64,000 bases of DNA from an uncultured Caulobacterales bacterium (GCA_903900155.1 CAIUMD010000105.1:1-64000), one strand, 5' to 3'. Positions 1 through 9,093 are shown, counted from the stretch's first letter. Made by a program: numbers and translations. The notes: generated by a model not told the origin, from the sequence alone.

Positions 1-2
1 CG

Positions 3-260
3 GATCTGGCCAAGCCGGCGACCTCGGAAATCTATCGCTCCGGCGACGTCGAGGCCGCCGCCGCCGCCGTTCGCCGGCTGTTCGCGCGCGATCAGAGCGC
101 GCTCAAGGCCGCGGCGATCGAGGCCGCCGCCGGCGTCCGGCGCGACACCGATCACTTCGCGGATCTGTTCGAGCACTATCAGACGGTCGCGGCGCGGACC
201 TTGCCCGTGACCTCACGCTCGGCGACGCCGCCGCTTCGGGCGGTCGGCGCGGAAGCATGA
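3..260 (+). CDS. Glycosyltransferase, C-terminal end (partial)
   Basis: An open frame runs from the left edge and ends at a TGA that overlaps the next start codon (ATGA). The last 85 residues are visible, starting DLAKPATSEIYRSGD. They are rich in Ala and Arg and contain an HFADLFEHYQ segment near the end, which resembles the C-terminal helix of GT4-type glycosyltransferases. The overlap with the next gene and the GT4 enzyme after that support a polysaccharide or glycolipid biosynthesis operon. The catalytic part lies outside the window, so the family is inferred mainly from context; any enzyme with a helical tail would also fit. Confidence 0.5.
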   Translation, partial: DLAKPATSEIYRSGDVEAAAAAVRRLFARDQSALKAAAIEAAAGVRRDTDHFADLFEHYQTVAARTLPVTSRSATPPLRAVGAEA

Positions 261-1210
261 CCGGCGTGACGCAACCTGACGCCGTGAAGGGCAAGGCCTC
301 GTTCTGGTGGAACCTGCTGGGCGTCGCCGTGTCGATCGGTCTGGTCGGCGCCGTCGTCCTGCAACTGGGTGACGCGACGTCCGAGGTTCTGAAGACGATC
401 GGCCAGTTGCCGCCCCTGGTCTGGCCGACCCTGGTGCTGCTCTACCTCGTCCAACCGATCTTCGACTACGCCATCTTCCGACGGCTATGGAACCTGCCCC
501 TGGCCGGCATCGAGGCGCTGCTGCGCAAGAACGTCATCAACGAGGTCGTGCTGGGCTACAGCGGCGAGGCGTTTCTCTACGTCTGGGCGCGGCGCGCGGC
601 GGCGGCCGTGCCCACGCCCTTCGCCGCTATCAAGGACGTCAACATCGTCTCGGCGCTGCTGGGCAATCTCCTGACCCTGGTCCTGGCGGGGATCACCGCC
701 ACGCAGCTGCGCGACCTGGACTTTGGCCAGCGGCTTGGGCCGGCCCTGTGGTCGGGGCTCATTCCGGTGGCGATTTCGATCGGCGTCCTGGTCTTCGGGC
801 GCCGGGTATTTTCGTTGAGCACGCGTGAGCTGGTCTATGTCGCCCTGGTCAGCAGCCTGCGCCTAGTCGCCTGGTCCGCGCTCACGATCCTGGTTTGCGC
901 CATGGCCTTGCCTGGCGTCGAGCTCAGCCTGTGGGTCGTTCTCCTGGCCCTTCGCTCGCTGGTGTCGCGTTTTCCGCTGATCACCAACAAGGATCTGGTG
1001 TTTGGAAACCTGATGCTGCTACTGCTGGGCGCGCACTCCGCCGTCGCCGTGCTGCTGGCGGCGCTGGCGGTGATGACGCTGGGCCTGCATCTGGCGGTCG
1101 TCGTCGGTCTCGGGGCGCTCGACCTAGTTCGGAGTTTGCGGCGCGCGTCCCGGGTCCGCGCCGCTCCCTCCAGCCTCGCTGTCGACGGGGCTGGACCTTC
1201 GGGTTCATGA
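257..1210 (+). CDS. Multi-pass inner-membrane protein (UPF0104/flippase-like)
   Basis: A 317-residue protein with about seven to eight hydrophobic segments: roughly residues 15-35, 50-72, 120-150, 155-178, 190-215, 218-240 and 250-292. The ATG overlaps the preceding stop codon, so translation is coupled. The layout resembles the lysylphosphatidylglycerol-synthetase-like TM family (UPF0104), members of which often sit in polysaccharide clusters next to glycosyltransferases. No catalytic motif was recognised. Both neighbours are glycosyltransferase-like, so a part in moving or anchoring a glycolipid precursor is plausible, but this is inference. The C-terminal 25 residues are hydrophilic and basic. 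Confidence 0.7.
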   Translation: MTGVTQPDAVKGKASFWWNLLGVAVSIGLVGAVVLQLGDATSEVLKTIGQLPPLVWPTLVLLYLVQPIFDYAIFRRLWNLPLAGIEALLRKNVINEVVLGYSGEAFLYVWARRAAAAVPTPFAAIKDVNIVSALLGNLLTLVLAGITATQLRDLDFGQRLGPALWSGLIPVAISIGVLVFGRRVFSLSTRELVYVALVSSLRLVAWSALTILVCAMALPGVELSLWVVLLALRSLVSRFPLITNKDLVFGNLMLLLLGAHSAVAVLLAALAVMTLGLHLAVVVGLGALDLVRSLRRASRVRAAPSSLAVDGAGPSGS

Positions 1211-1219
1211 GGCCTTGAC

Positions 1220-2392
1220 CTGCGTATCCTGACCTTCCTGCATAGTTTCGAGCCCGGCGGCGTTGAGCGCATCGCGCTGCGTCTGGTCCGGCAATGGCGC
1301 CTGCTCGACGCCGACGCCCCTCTGTTTCTGGGCCGTTCCGACGGCGACATGCTTGAGGATGTCGGCGCGGAGCTCGATTTCCTGTCGCCGCCCCATGCCG
1401 GTTGGCGCGCGGCGAATCTGGAAATGCTCTGGATGATCTGGGTGCTACCCGGGGTCGTGCGGACCCTGCGTCCCGACATCCTGTTCTGCGCGGGCAACAC
1501 CTATGCCGTCGTCGCGGTGGCGCTCAAATTGTGGTTGGGCCGCGACTGTCCGCCGGTGCCGCTGAAGGTCAGCAACGACCTAGATCGTCACGACAAGCCG
1601 GCGTGGTTCCGCTTCTTCTACGGCGTGTGGCTCAAGGTTCAGGGGCGCTATCTGGATCATTTCATCGGCATGGAAACGCCGATGAGCAGCGAAATCCGAG
1701 AGCGTCTCTGCGTGTCGGACGACCGCGTCACGATCATCCCCGATCCCGCCTTGTCACAGGCGCTGATCGAAAGGTTGCGGGCAGGGCGCCAGGTTGGCCG
1801 GAACGATCGCGCCGGCCGTCGTTTCGTCTGCGTGGGGCGGCTCATGCCGCAAAAGAATATCTCGCTACTGCTTCGCGCCTTCCGGCGCGGCGCCGGCGAG
1901 GGCGATACGCTGACGATCATCGGGGATGGTCCCGAACGCGGGAAGCTTGAACAGCTCTCTCGGGATCTGGAGCTGGAAGGCCAGGTGATATTCCGGGGCT
2001 ACATGCCAGAGCCGGCCGCCCTGTTGCCGTCGTTCGACGCCCTGCTTCTGTCCTCGAACTACGAGGGTGTTCCGGCCGTCGTTCTGGAAGCGCTGGCGGC
2101 GGGGCTGCCCATCGTCGCCACCGACTGCAGCCGCAGCATGGCGACCCTGCTGGGCCACGGCGCGCTGGGCGAGCTCGTCCCGATGGGCGACGAGCAGGCG
2201 CTGGCCGACGCGATCGCCCGGACCCGGCCATCGTCCCAGGACGAACAGCTGAGCCTCGCGCAGGCCCGGCGGTTCACTTTGGAGGAGGCGTCCGAGGCCT
2301 ATCTGCGTGTCATGTCTGAGCTTGTCCGCCGATGTGAGGACGCTCGGGGCGGTGGGGAGCGGGCGGGAGCTTCGACCCCACGCCCGCTCTGA
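1220..2392 (+). CDS. GT4-family glycosyltransferase
   Basis: This enzyme transfers a sugar from a nucleotide-sugar donor and probably acts at the inner face of the membrane. The C-terminal Rossmann half is clear: FVCVGRLMPQKNISLLLRAF, then IIGDGPERGKLE and LLLSSNYEGVPAVVLEALA, which is the donor-binding E-x7-E region. The first ATG, at 1349, is too late. The same frame is open back to the previous stop and encodes LRILTFLHSFEPGGVERIA, the typical GT4 N-terminus with its GGxER loop. The only start codons there are non-ATG, such as CTG at 1220. An ATG at 1207 is in another frame and stops after three codons. Either a CTG start is used or a small indel separates ATG 1207 from its gene. It probably shares an operon with the membrane protein upstream. 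Confidence 0.75.
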   Translation: MRILTFLHSFEPGGVERIALRLVRQWRLLDADAPLFLGRSDGDMLEDVGAELDFLSPPHAGWRAANLEMLWMIWVLPGVVRTLRPDILFCAGNTYAVVAVALKLWLGRDCPPVPLKVSNDLDRHDKPAWFRFFYGVWLKVQGRYLDHFIGMETPMSSEIRERLCVSDDRVTIIPDPALSQALIERLRAGRQVGRNDRAGRRFVCVGRLMPQKNISLLLRAFRRGAGEGDTLTIIGDGPERGKLEQLSRDLELEGQVIFRGYMPEPAALLPSFDALLLSSNYEGVPAVVLEALAAGLPIVATDCSRSMATLLGHGALGELVPMGDEQALADAIARTRPSSQDEQLSLAQARRFTLEEASEAYLRVMSELVRRCEDARGGGERAGASTPRPL

Positions 2393-2395
2393 TCG

Positions 2396-3262
2396 TCACT
2401 GGGTCGTATAAAGGCGACGCAGCGTCTCCAGCTTGGTGCGGTCCAGGCCAAGTTCGTCGCGAAGATAGCCTTCGGCGCCGCCGGCGTGGGCGTCGATGAC
2501 CTTGAAGGCCGCTTCGATATAGCCGCGGTCGACGCCCATGAACGCCTGCAGCACCGGTTGTGGCATCTGTCGCCAGGCCTGGGATGCAGCATCGTCCTTG
2601 GCGAGGCTCTTCTTGGGATCGAAGTAGCGGTTGCTGAGCAGATAGTCCTCGATCACCGTCTCGCGGGGCACATTGAGGGCGGTCAGGATCAAGGCGGCGG
2701 CGACGCCGGTGCGGTCCTTGCCGGCCGAGCAGTTGAACGCCAGCGGCATGTCGCCGGCCAGCAGTTGGTCGAACATCCGGCGGTATTGGCTGTTGAAGCG
2801 CTCCAGTGTGCGGGGATACTGCGCGGTCATGACCGCGCGGGCCTGCTCGCCGGTCCAGCCGTTGGCGGCCTTGAAGTCGAAGCCGCCCATCGCGTCCATC
2901 CGGTAGTCGTCGGCCAGGACCTTGGGCGCCTGACCAGCGGGCCAGCGGACTGGCGCGGCCTGGCGCTCCTCGACGCTGCGGAAGTCGCAGACTGTGCGGA
3001 TGCCCAGCTTGGCCAGATACAGGAAGTCGGCTTCGGTCAGGCTGTTCATCGCGCCGGAGCGGTAGAGCACGCCCCATTTGACGGTGTGCCCGTCGCGGGT
3101 GCGATAGCCGCCGAGGTCGCGAAAGTTCTGTCCGCCCTGGAGCGGCAGCACGCGGCTGTGCGCGACTTGAGCGACTGTCGGCGTCTGGGCGCGCAGCGTC
3201 CCGGCGACCGGCGCCAGGAGGGCCAGCGCGCCGAGCGTGCTGGCGAGGATGAGTTTACGCAT
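2396..3262 (-). CDS. Secreted tyrosine phosphatase (MptpB-like)
   Basis: A 288-residue protein with a Sec signal peptide (about residues 1-25, ending LRAQ). The core matches the bacterial Tyr_phosphatase_3 family: NFRDLGGYRTRDG near residue 46, and the P-loop NCSAGKDRTG with the nucleophilic Cys at about 178 and the phosphate-binding Arg six residues later. It should hydrolyse phosphotyrosine or phosphoinositide-like phosphoesters in the periplasm. It follows a TBDR gene on the same strand after 17 bases with a GGAGG ribosome site, so the two are probably co-transcribed. The pairing suggests release of phosphate from a substrate handled by that receptor, but this is inference. Confidence 0.85.
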   Translation of the reverse strand: MRKLILASTLGALALLAPVAGTLRAQTPTVAQVAHSRVLPLQGGQNFRDLGGYRTRDGHTVKWGVLYRSGAMNSLTEADFLYLAKLGIRTVCDFRSVEERQAAPVRWPAGQAPKVLADDYRMDAMGGFDFKAANGWTGEQARAVMTAQYPRTLERFNSQYRRMFDQLLAGDMPLAFNCSAGKDRTGVAAALILTALNVPRETVIEDYLLSNRYFDPKKSLAKDDAASQAWRQMPQPVLQAFMGVDRGYIEAAFKVIDAHAGGAEGYLRDELGLDRTKLETLRRLYTTQ

Positions 3263-3279
3263 CTTGTCCTCCGTTCGGC

Positions 3280-5550
3280 TTAGAAGCGCAGCGTGGCGTC
3301 GAGGCCGAAGGTGCGCGGCTCGTTGAAGACGCCGTAGTCGCCGATGACGGCCCAGGCGGCGTGGCTACGCACGAACAGGTACTGCTCGTTGAGCAAGTTG
3401 CGCGCCCACAGGGCGAGCTCCAGCTTGCCGTCGCGCGACAGGTCCAGGTCCGCCAGGGACAGACGACCGTTCATCAGGAATGAGCTGTCGGTCAGCGTCG
3501 CCTCGCCGGCCATCGAGCGGTAACCGTCGGCGATATTGGCGTCGAGGTGCGCTTTCAGCATCGCCGCGCCGCCGCCGACCGGCAGGCTGTAGTCGACCGA
3601 GACGCTGCCGGCGTTCTTGGGCGTATTAGTGACGTAGACGATCGTCGGGATGCCCTTGTTGAACGGATTGGGCGCGGCCGGCAGCTTGGCCTCGGTATAG
3701 GCGTAGCTGGCCGACACGGTCAGGCGCGGCAACAGCGCCAGCGAGCCGTCGAGCTCGAAGCCCTTGATCGTGCCGCGGCCTTCGGCGTTCGTGGTCTCGA
3801 CCGTGGTGCGGCTCGTGCCGGCCTGCGGGGCCAGGAAGTCGATCTGGATGTTGGTGTAGCGGGTCGAATAGGCCGCCAGGTTCAGGCGCGCGCGCTTGTC
3901 CCAGAAGGTGGTCTTGAGGCCGCCTTCGAAGGTCGAGACGCTTTCGGGGCCATAGGAGCGATAGGTCAGCGAGCGCGAGTTGGCGCCGCCGGCCCGATAG
4001 GCCGTGCCCCACTTGCTGTACAGCTCGACATCGCTGCTGGGGTCGAAGATCAATATGACCTGCGGGTCGAAGCGGCTCTTGGAGAAGTCGAAATTGTACG
4101 CCGTGTTCGCACCGTTGACCTTGTAGAGTTGGCCGCTTTTCTTGTCGTGGGTATAGCGGCCGCCGGCCGTCAGGCGCAGCTTGTCGTCCAGGATTGGCGG
4201 GGTCCAGGTCGCCTGGCCGAACGCGGCGTAGCTGTCGGCCGTCGCGGTGCTGGCGCGGTCGGGGAAGACCGTGGCCGCGCCGGCGGCGAAGGTCGGGATC
4301 GGCGTGGCGACCGTGCCGTCGGCATTCCACTTCATCGTGGAGGGGGTCCAGGCGTCGTCGTCGCCCGCCTCATGGTAGTAATAGAGACCGCCCACATACT
4401 GCAGACGCGCCGCGTCGCCGACCAACTGCAGTTCCTGGCTGAACTGGCGCTGGCGCATCGAGGCCAGGCTGTAGCGGGCGAAATTGGCGTTCGGCACGAA
4501 GGGGCCGGCGTGGGCGCCGATGCCGTTGTCGTACTGGTTCTGGCGCAGGTGACGCCAGGCGGTGATCGAGCGGACCTCAAGGTCGTCGTTCGGGCGCCAG
4601 CTCATATGCAGGCCATAGCCGTAGGTCTCGCCCACGCTGGGCTGCTCCGGCAGGCCGATATCGGCGGTGTCGGCCCGTTCGGACTGGACCTTGACTAGCG
4701 GCGCCAGCGCTGCGGAGGCCGGGTTCTTGCTGACCAACTGGACGTAGTAGGAGGTCGAGGCGTCGTAGCTGTAGTCGGCGTCGAACTGCGCGCTGAAGTT
4801 GCTGCTCGGCTCCCATAGCGCGCCGATGTGCGCCCCGCGGCGGTCGAACTGGTTGAAGTCATCGGCACCCTGGAAGGGGTTCTTCACCGTGCCGTCGCGC
4901 TTGGCGATCAGGCCGTCCAACTTGACGCTGACATTGGCCACCGCCGGCAGGTTCAGGTGGGTCTCGGTGGAGTAACCGCCCAGGTTCCGCACGCCGATCA
5001 CTTGCCGCAGGTCGAAGTCGCCGGTCGGCTTGCGCGAGACGATGCTGACTGCGCCGCCCACCGAGTTGCGGCCGAACAGCGTGCCTTGCGGACCTTTCAG
5101 CACCTCGACGCGCTCGATGTCCATCAGCGCCATGCCCAGGCCCTGGGCGCGGCCCAGATAGACGCCGTCGATATACATGCCGATGCCGGCGTCGCGGCTG
5201 GGCTGGTTCGGGTCGCCGCCCGTGATGCCGCGCACACCGATGCTGAGCGCCGAGTTGCGGGTGAAGGTCGGGGTGACGCGCAGCGACGGCACCGCGCCGT
5301 CCTTCAGGTCCAGTAGGCTTTCGACGTGACGGTTGGTCAGCGCCTGGGCGTCCATCACCGAGATGGCGATGGGCGTCTTCTGAACGTTTGTCTCACGTTT
5401 TTCCGCCGTGACGATGATCTCGCTCAACTGGGCGTCCGCCGCTGGAGCCGCGGCGTCGGCTGCTTCGGCATGCGCCGTCATGGGGAGGATCAGGCCGATC
5501 GCGGCGCTCGCTAGCATCGCCGTCCGCAGTGTCGAGTTTGGGTGTTTCAT
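3280..5550 (-). CDS. TonB-dependent receptor
   Basis: A 756-residue outer-membrane receptor. It has a signal peptide (residues 1-28), a TonB box near residue 44 (SEIIVTAEKRE), a plug domain with GVRGITGG and ERVEVLKGPQGTLFGRNSVGG, and a 22-strand barrel ending in an aromatic residue (ATLRF). It takes up an unknown ligand using TonB energy. The plug resembles the iron/siderophore-like and small-molecule TBDRs of sphingomonads and caulobacters. It is divergent from a double-TetR gene and upstream of a phosphatase, so the TetR protein probably controls it. Length and domain order are normal and no frameshift is visible. Confidence 0.92.
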   Translation of the reverse strand: MKHPNSTLRTAMLASAAIGLILPMTAHAEAADAAAPAADAQLSEIIVTAEKRETNVQKTPIAISVMDAQALTNRHVESLLDLKDGAVPSLRVTPTFTRNSALSIGVRGITGGDPNQPSRDAGIGMYIDGVYLGRAQGLGMALMDIERVEVLKGPQGTLFGRNSVGGAVSIVSRKPTGDFDLRQVIGVRNLGGYSTETHLNLPAVANVSVKLDGLIAKRDGTVKNPFQGADDFNQFDRRGAHIGALWEPSSNFSAQFDADYSYDASTSYYVQLVSKNPASAALAPLVKVQSERADTADIGLPEQPSVGETYGYGLHMSWRPNDDLEVRSITAWRHLRQNQYDNGIGAHAGPFVPNANFARYSLASMRQRQFSQELQLVGDAARLQYVGGLYYYHEAGDDDAWTPSTMKWNADGTVATPIPTFAAGAATVFPDRASTATADSYAAFGQATWTPPILDDKLRLTAGGRYTHDKKSGQLYKVNGANTAYNFDFSKSRFDPQVILIFDPSSDVELYSKWGTAYRAGGANSRSLTYRSYGPESVSTFEGGLKTTFWDKRARLNLAAYSTRYTNIQIDFLAPQAGTSRTTVETTNAEGRGTIKGFELDGSLALLPRLTVSASYAYTEAKLPAAPNPFNKGIPTIVYVTNTPKNAGSVSVDYSLPVGGGAAMLKAHLDANIADGYRSMAGEATLTDSSFLMNGRLSLADLDLSRDGKLELALWARNLLNEQYLFVRSHAAWAVIGDYGVFNEPRTFGLDATLRF

Positions 5551-5567
5551 GGTGGTCCCCTGAACTT

Positions 5568-5579
5568 GGTCGACCGGTC
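5568..5579. promoter_or_regulatory. Overlapping palindromes, candidate TetR operator
   Basis: Two perfect 8-base palindromes, GGTCGACC (5568-5575) and GACCGGTC (5572-5579), overlap by four bases about 18 bases before the TBDR start and 90 bases before the TetR start. GACCGGTC is a common core of TetR-family operators. The position fits repression of the receptor and autoregulation of the divergent regulator. Confidence 0.45.
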
Positions 5580-5665
5580 AATTAGATCGTTTGTATGTAA
5601 CCTATGTGACGCTTGTCTTGAGCGAGTGGATCGTCGAATATCGGCTCCTGAGTAGAGGGGGTTTC

Positions 5666-6865
5666 ATGCCGACTGGGCGTTCCGAGCAAAGCGAAAAAGC
5701 GCACTTGTCTGCGCAAAAGCTCGTTCTAGCGACACTTTCGGCGTGGGAGTCGGAGGGTTCGGGGGGCGTTTCCGGGCGCGCCCTGGCCGGATCGGCCGGG
5801 CTGCCGATGTCGGCGATCTACTACCACTTCGGTGATTTGGAGCGTTTGTTGGAAAGCGCTCAGGCCGAAGCCTGCGCCGAGGCCGAGCGCTGGTGCGCCG
5901 CGCAACTGGACGCGATCGGAACGGAGATTCGCGGTGCGGCGGCGCTGGGGCCGTTGATGGCCGCGCTGATCGACGACTGGTGCGAGACACAGCGGACCCT
6001 GGCCTTCGCCCGGCGCGAGGGTCAGGTGATGGCGATGCGCGACGAGCGCCATGCCGCGGCCTGCGCCAAGTGGGATGCGCTGTGGATGAGCTTCTGGCAG
6101 GAGGTCTGTGATCGCCTCGGCCTCTCCGACGTGGCGACGCTGACGGCCTGGGTGTTCGACGGGGCCAGCAGCCTGCACCTGCTGCGCTGGCGTCGCCCGG
6201 TCGACCGGGCCGGGCTGTCGGAACTGTGCGACGGCTGGGCGAACTGGGTCGACGGCCGTGTCGCGGATCCCAGTCCCTGGTTCGAGATGGCGCGACGCGA
6301 CGCGTTGGCGCTGATCCTGCCGTCGCCGCCCGAGGACGAAACGGCCCACGCTATCGCCGTGGCGGCGGCGGCGACCGTCGCCCAGCGCGGCGTAACGGGT
6401 CTGACCCACCGCGCCGTGGCCGCCGAGGCCGGCCTGACCCTGGGCGTGGTGTCCTACAAGTTCCGAACCAGCGCCGACCTGCTGAAGGCGGCGTTCGATG
6501 CGATCTATCGCCGCCTGGCGCCGCAGGAAGGCGAAGCGCCCAGACCGTCGGGCAGCGGCCTGGCCCGTCCGACCCTGGGGCGTGCGGATCTGCTGGGCAC
6601 CGAGGAGCTGTCGGCGGCGGCGGCCCGCGATCCCGATCTCCAGGCCTTCGCCGCCCAGCTCCGTTATCTGCGGGGCGAGTCTTCAGGGCGCGCCATGCAG
6701 CGCCAGCTGGGGCCGGACATCGTGATGTCGCCGATCGAAAATGCGATCGCCTCGGCGCTGATGGGCGGGCGCGTTCGAGCGTATGTCGCAGGCGGTCGGG
6801 CGCAGGACCCCGATCCCGTCGACGGCGACTTTGGCCCTCTGCTCACCCGGTTCGCCCGCCGATAG
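5666..6865 (+). CDS. TetR-family regulator with two DNA-binding domains
   Basis: A 399-residue protein made of two TetR units in tandem. The first helix-turn-helix is at about residues 20-60 (GRALAGSAGLPMSAIYYHFG) and the second at about 246-275 (THRAVAAEAGLTLGVVSYKF). Each is followed by a helical ligand-binding region. TetR proteins are usually about 200 residues and dimerise, so this looks like a fused pseudo-dimer. The start at 5666 is preceded by GAGGGGG; the frame also opens at 5591 but without a good ribosome site. It is divergent from the TBDR/phosphatase operon and followed by an MFS gene. The likely role is local repressor of this uptake locus. Confidence 0.85.
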   Translation: MPTGRSEQSEKAHLSAQKLVLATLSAWESEGSGGVSGRALAGSAGLPMSAIYYHFGDLERLLESAQAEACAEAERWCAAQLDAIGTEIRGAAALGPLMAALIDDWCETQRTLAFARREGQVMAMRDERHAAACAKWDALWMSFWQEVCDRLGLSDVATLTAWVFDGASSLHLLRWRRPVDRAGLSELCDGWANWVDGRVADPSPWFEMARRDALALILPSPPEDETAHAIAVAAAATVAQRGVTGLTHRAVAAEAGLTLGVVSYKFRTSADLLKAAFDAIYRRLAPQEGEAPRPSGSGLARPTLGRADLLGTEELSAAAARDPDLQAFAAQLRYLRGESSGRAMQRQLGPDIVMSPIENAIASALMGGRVRAYVAGGRAQDPDPVDGDFGPLLTRFARR

Positions 6866-6923
6866 GCCGGGTCACATGGTCGTCATCCGCACATCGGACA
6901 ATGCGCCGACAGAGGGGGCGGTC

Positions 6924-8264
6924 GTGAGCAGCAAATCACCGGAGCGGTTGAGCCTGTTCGGGCTGGTCGTCTTTTCGTCGCCCATACTGATCATGCAGGC
7001 GATCGAAATCCCGTGGCGGACCTATCTGCCCAGCCTCTTCGCCACCAAGTTCGGCCTGTCGCTGGGGGCGGTGGGCGCGCTCATGATGGCCATTCGGCTG
7101 TTCGACGGCGTGGCGGAGCCAGCGATCGCCTGGGCCAGCGACCGATTTCCGACGCGATGGGGGCTGCGCCGACCCTGGATGGCGGCCGGCGCGCCGCTGA
7201 TCATGTTGGGGGCGGCGGGAGTGTTCTTTGACTGGCCATGGACCGGTCTGGCCAGCCTGATCGTCGCCTGCCTCGTGCTCCATCTGGGTTATGTCATGCT
7301 GGTGACGCCGCATGGCGGCTGGGGTCTGGAACTGGCGCGCGACGCCGGCGAGCGGCTGCGGATCACCGCCGGCAAGCTCTGGTTCGCCGCAGCCGGGACC
7401 ATCGCGATCCTGCTGCTGCCGTCAGCGCTGGAGCGTGGTTTTGGCATCGGGCTGGAGGGGCAGGTGGCCGCGCTGGGCATGGTGCTGCTGGTTCTTTGTC
7501 CCCTGATTGTCGTGATCGTGCTGCGTGTCATACCCGAGCCCGATCTGGCGCGCGGCGACGACGCCAAATTGGCCAATCCCGTCAGCTTGTTCGTCGAGTT
7601 GGCGCGCTTGCCCGGGATGCGGCGGGTGCTGCTGCTGCAGGCCTTGGCGGGCTTCGCCCCGGCGGCCAGCGGTGCGGTGTTCCTGTTCTTCGTGGACGGT
7701 GGCCTGGGCCTGAAGGGCTGGGGAAGCACGCTGCTTCTGCTGCAGATGGCGGTGATGCTGGTGATGACGCCGGTCTGGAGCCGGTTCGGGGCGCGGTTCG
7801 AGCCTCGCGCCTTGCTGGCGCTGAGTTTTGGATGGCAACTGGTTATCGCGCCGCTGGTCCTGCTTCTGCCGGCTGGCATGCTGGCGGCGGCGATCGGCTT
7901 TCTGACGTTGCGCGGCCTGTTCGCCGGCCTGGATTTCCTGGTGCTGCGCACGATGGTCGCCGAGATTGCACACGACAGCGCGGCGGCGGGTCTGCGCTGT
8001 GGCGCCAGCTGCCATTCCGCCTGCAACATCGCCATGAGGCTGGCCATGGGCGGCGGCGCCTGGTTCGCCCTGTCGCTGCTGTCCATGGCCAGCGGCGACG
8101 GGGCGGCGTCGAGCATCAATGCGAGCACAGCTCTCCGCGTCGTCTTCGTATTGCCCTCCGTCCTGGTGGGGGGACTGGGTCTTGTGGCCCTGGCGGTGGA
8201 GCACCTGCGGACGGTCCGAGGTAGCGCGGGGCTGCCGCCCACATGCTGCAACCCTTCGGCCTGA
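6924..8264 (+). CDS. MFS transporter (GPH/sugar symporter-like)
   Basis: A membrane transporter of about 446 residues with 12 predicted helices. GTG 6924 is preferred because AGAGGGGG lies about seven bases upstream; an in-frame ATG at 6876 lacks one. The N-terminal part (RLFDGVAEPAIAWASDRFPTRWG) carries the Asp-rich loop 2-3 typical of GPH-type cation symporters. It sits 58 bases after the TetR gene and is probably regulated with it. The last 15 or so residues (after HLRTVRG) look non-native. The frame runs into the remains of a TBDR gene and stops inside it, so the C-terminus may have been altered by the deletion that made the adjacent pseudogene. Confidence 0.8.
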   Translation: MSSKSPERLSLFGLVVFSSPILIMQAIEIPWRTYLPSLFATKFGLSLGAVGALMMAIRLFDGVAEPAIAWASDRFPTRWGLRRPWMAAGAPLIMLGAAGVFFDWPWTGLASLIVACLVLHLGYVMLVTPHGGWGLELARDAGERLRITAGKLWFAAAGTIAILLLPSALERGFGIGLEGQVAALGMVLLVLCPLIVVIVLRVIPEPDLARGDDAKLANPVSLFVELARLPGMRRVLLLQALAGFAPAASGAVFLFFVDGGLGLKGWGSTLLLLQMAVMLVMTPVWSRFGARFEPRALLALSFGWQLVIAPLVLLLPAGMLAAAIGFLTLRGLFAGLDFLVLRTMVAEIAHDSAAAGLRCGASCHSACNIAMRLAMGGGAWFALSLLSMASGDGAASSINASTALRVVFVLPSVLVGGLGLVALAVEHLRTVRGSAGLPPTCCNPSA

Positions 8265-8895
8265 CGCTCGAGGCCTGTTTCAACGGCGCAAAGGGCCTGG
8301 CCAGCATCGGCGCCTTCGCCAAGTCGATCAAGGACGACATCTACGCGTTGAAGGAAGAACAGCTGATCGACGGCTTCCGCTACACGATCAGCACCCCCAT
8401 GAATGCCAACAAGTCCACGCTGCGGGGGATCGAGGTCCAATACATCAACAACGCCCTGCCGGGCCTGCCCGGGCCGCTGAAGGACAAGGTCGGAGTCGCG
8501 CTGAACGCCACGCGCACCTGGGGGCGATGGACTACATCGTCGACGGCAAGGTGCTGCGCATCGACCGGCTGCTGTACCAGCGCAACTGGATGGCCAATGC
8601 CGCGGTGTTCTACAAGCTGCCGCACGATGGCGAGGCCCGAGTCGGCTACAATTGGGGCGACGCCTATTACGACGGCATCGGCGCCAATCCGTGGCTGAAC
8701 CGCGGTCCCGAAGCTCGCGGGCAGATGGACGCCACCGTGCGCTATCGTGTCGCGGGCGACTGGATCGTCAAGCTGCAGGCCAAGAACATCCTCAACGAGG
8801 ATCTCTACCTGGGCTACGACGCGAACCTGAAGGAACGCCGGGCCGAAATGAAGAAGGGCCGCTTGTTCTTCCTCAACGTGATCTACCGTCCGTGA
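8243..8895 (+). pseudogene. TonB-dependent receptor remnant (C-terminal barrel)
   Basis: Only the last 215 or so residues of a TBDR barrel remain. The first part, in the frame of 8243, reads ASIGAFAKSIKDDIYALKEE and continues to RTWG at 8520. The sequence then continues one frame over (AMDYIVDGKVLRIDRLLYQR) to a normal barrel end (RLFFLNVIYRP). The shift falls in a run of five G at 8520-8524, which fits loss of one G. The signal peptide, plug and two thirds of the barrel are missing; the 5' boundary abuts the MFS gene end. The run could be a sequencing error, but the 5' deletion is real regardless. Confidence 0.85.
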
Positions 8896-8902
8896 GCGTC
8901 GG

Positions 8903-9093
8903 CATGACACCCTCCAGCGTAGACGCCTGATCCAGGCCGGCGGTCTGGTGTTGCTGGCTGGAGCGGCTTCCGGTCCTGTCTGGTCGCAATCCCTGGGCGC
9001 CTATCCGTTCACCCTGGGCGTGGCCTCGGGCGATCCCGCGCCCGACGGCTTCGTCATCTGGACGCGCCTGGCGATCCGCCCGCTGCAGCCCGT
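8903..9093 (+). pseudogene. PhoD-type phosphatase, N-terminal fragment
   Basis: The frame reads a twin-arginine leader (LQRRRLIQAGGLVLLAGAAS) followed by AYPFTLGVASGDP and DGFVIWTRLA, the hallmark N-terminus of PhoD alkaline phosphatases/phosphodiesterases. No ATG is present in this frame; an ATG at 8904 is shifted by one base. After PLQPVGGM the sequence changes family without a frame break, becoming a flavin amine oxidase. All metal-binding residues of PhoD are missing. This is a relic, and any product would be an exported chimeric peptide ending at 9208. Confidence 0.75.
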
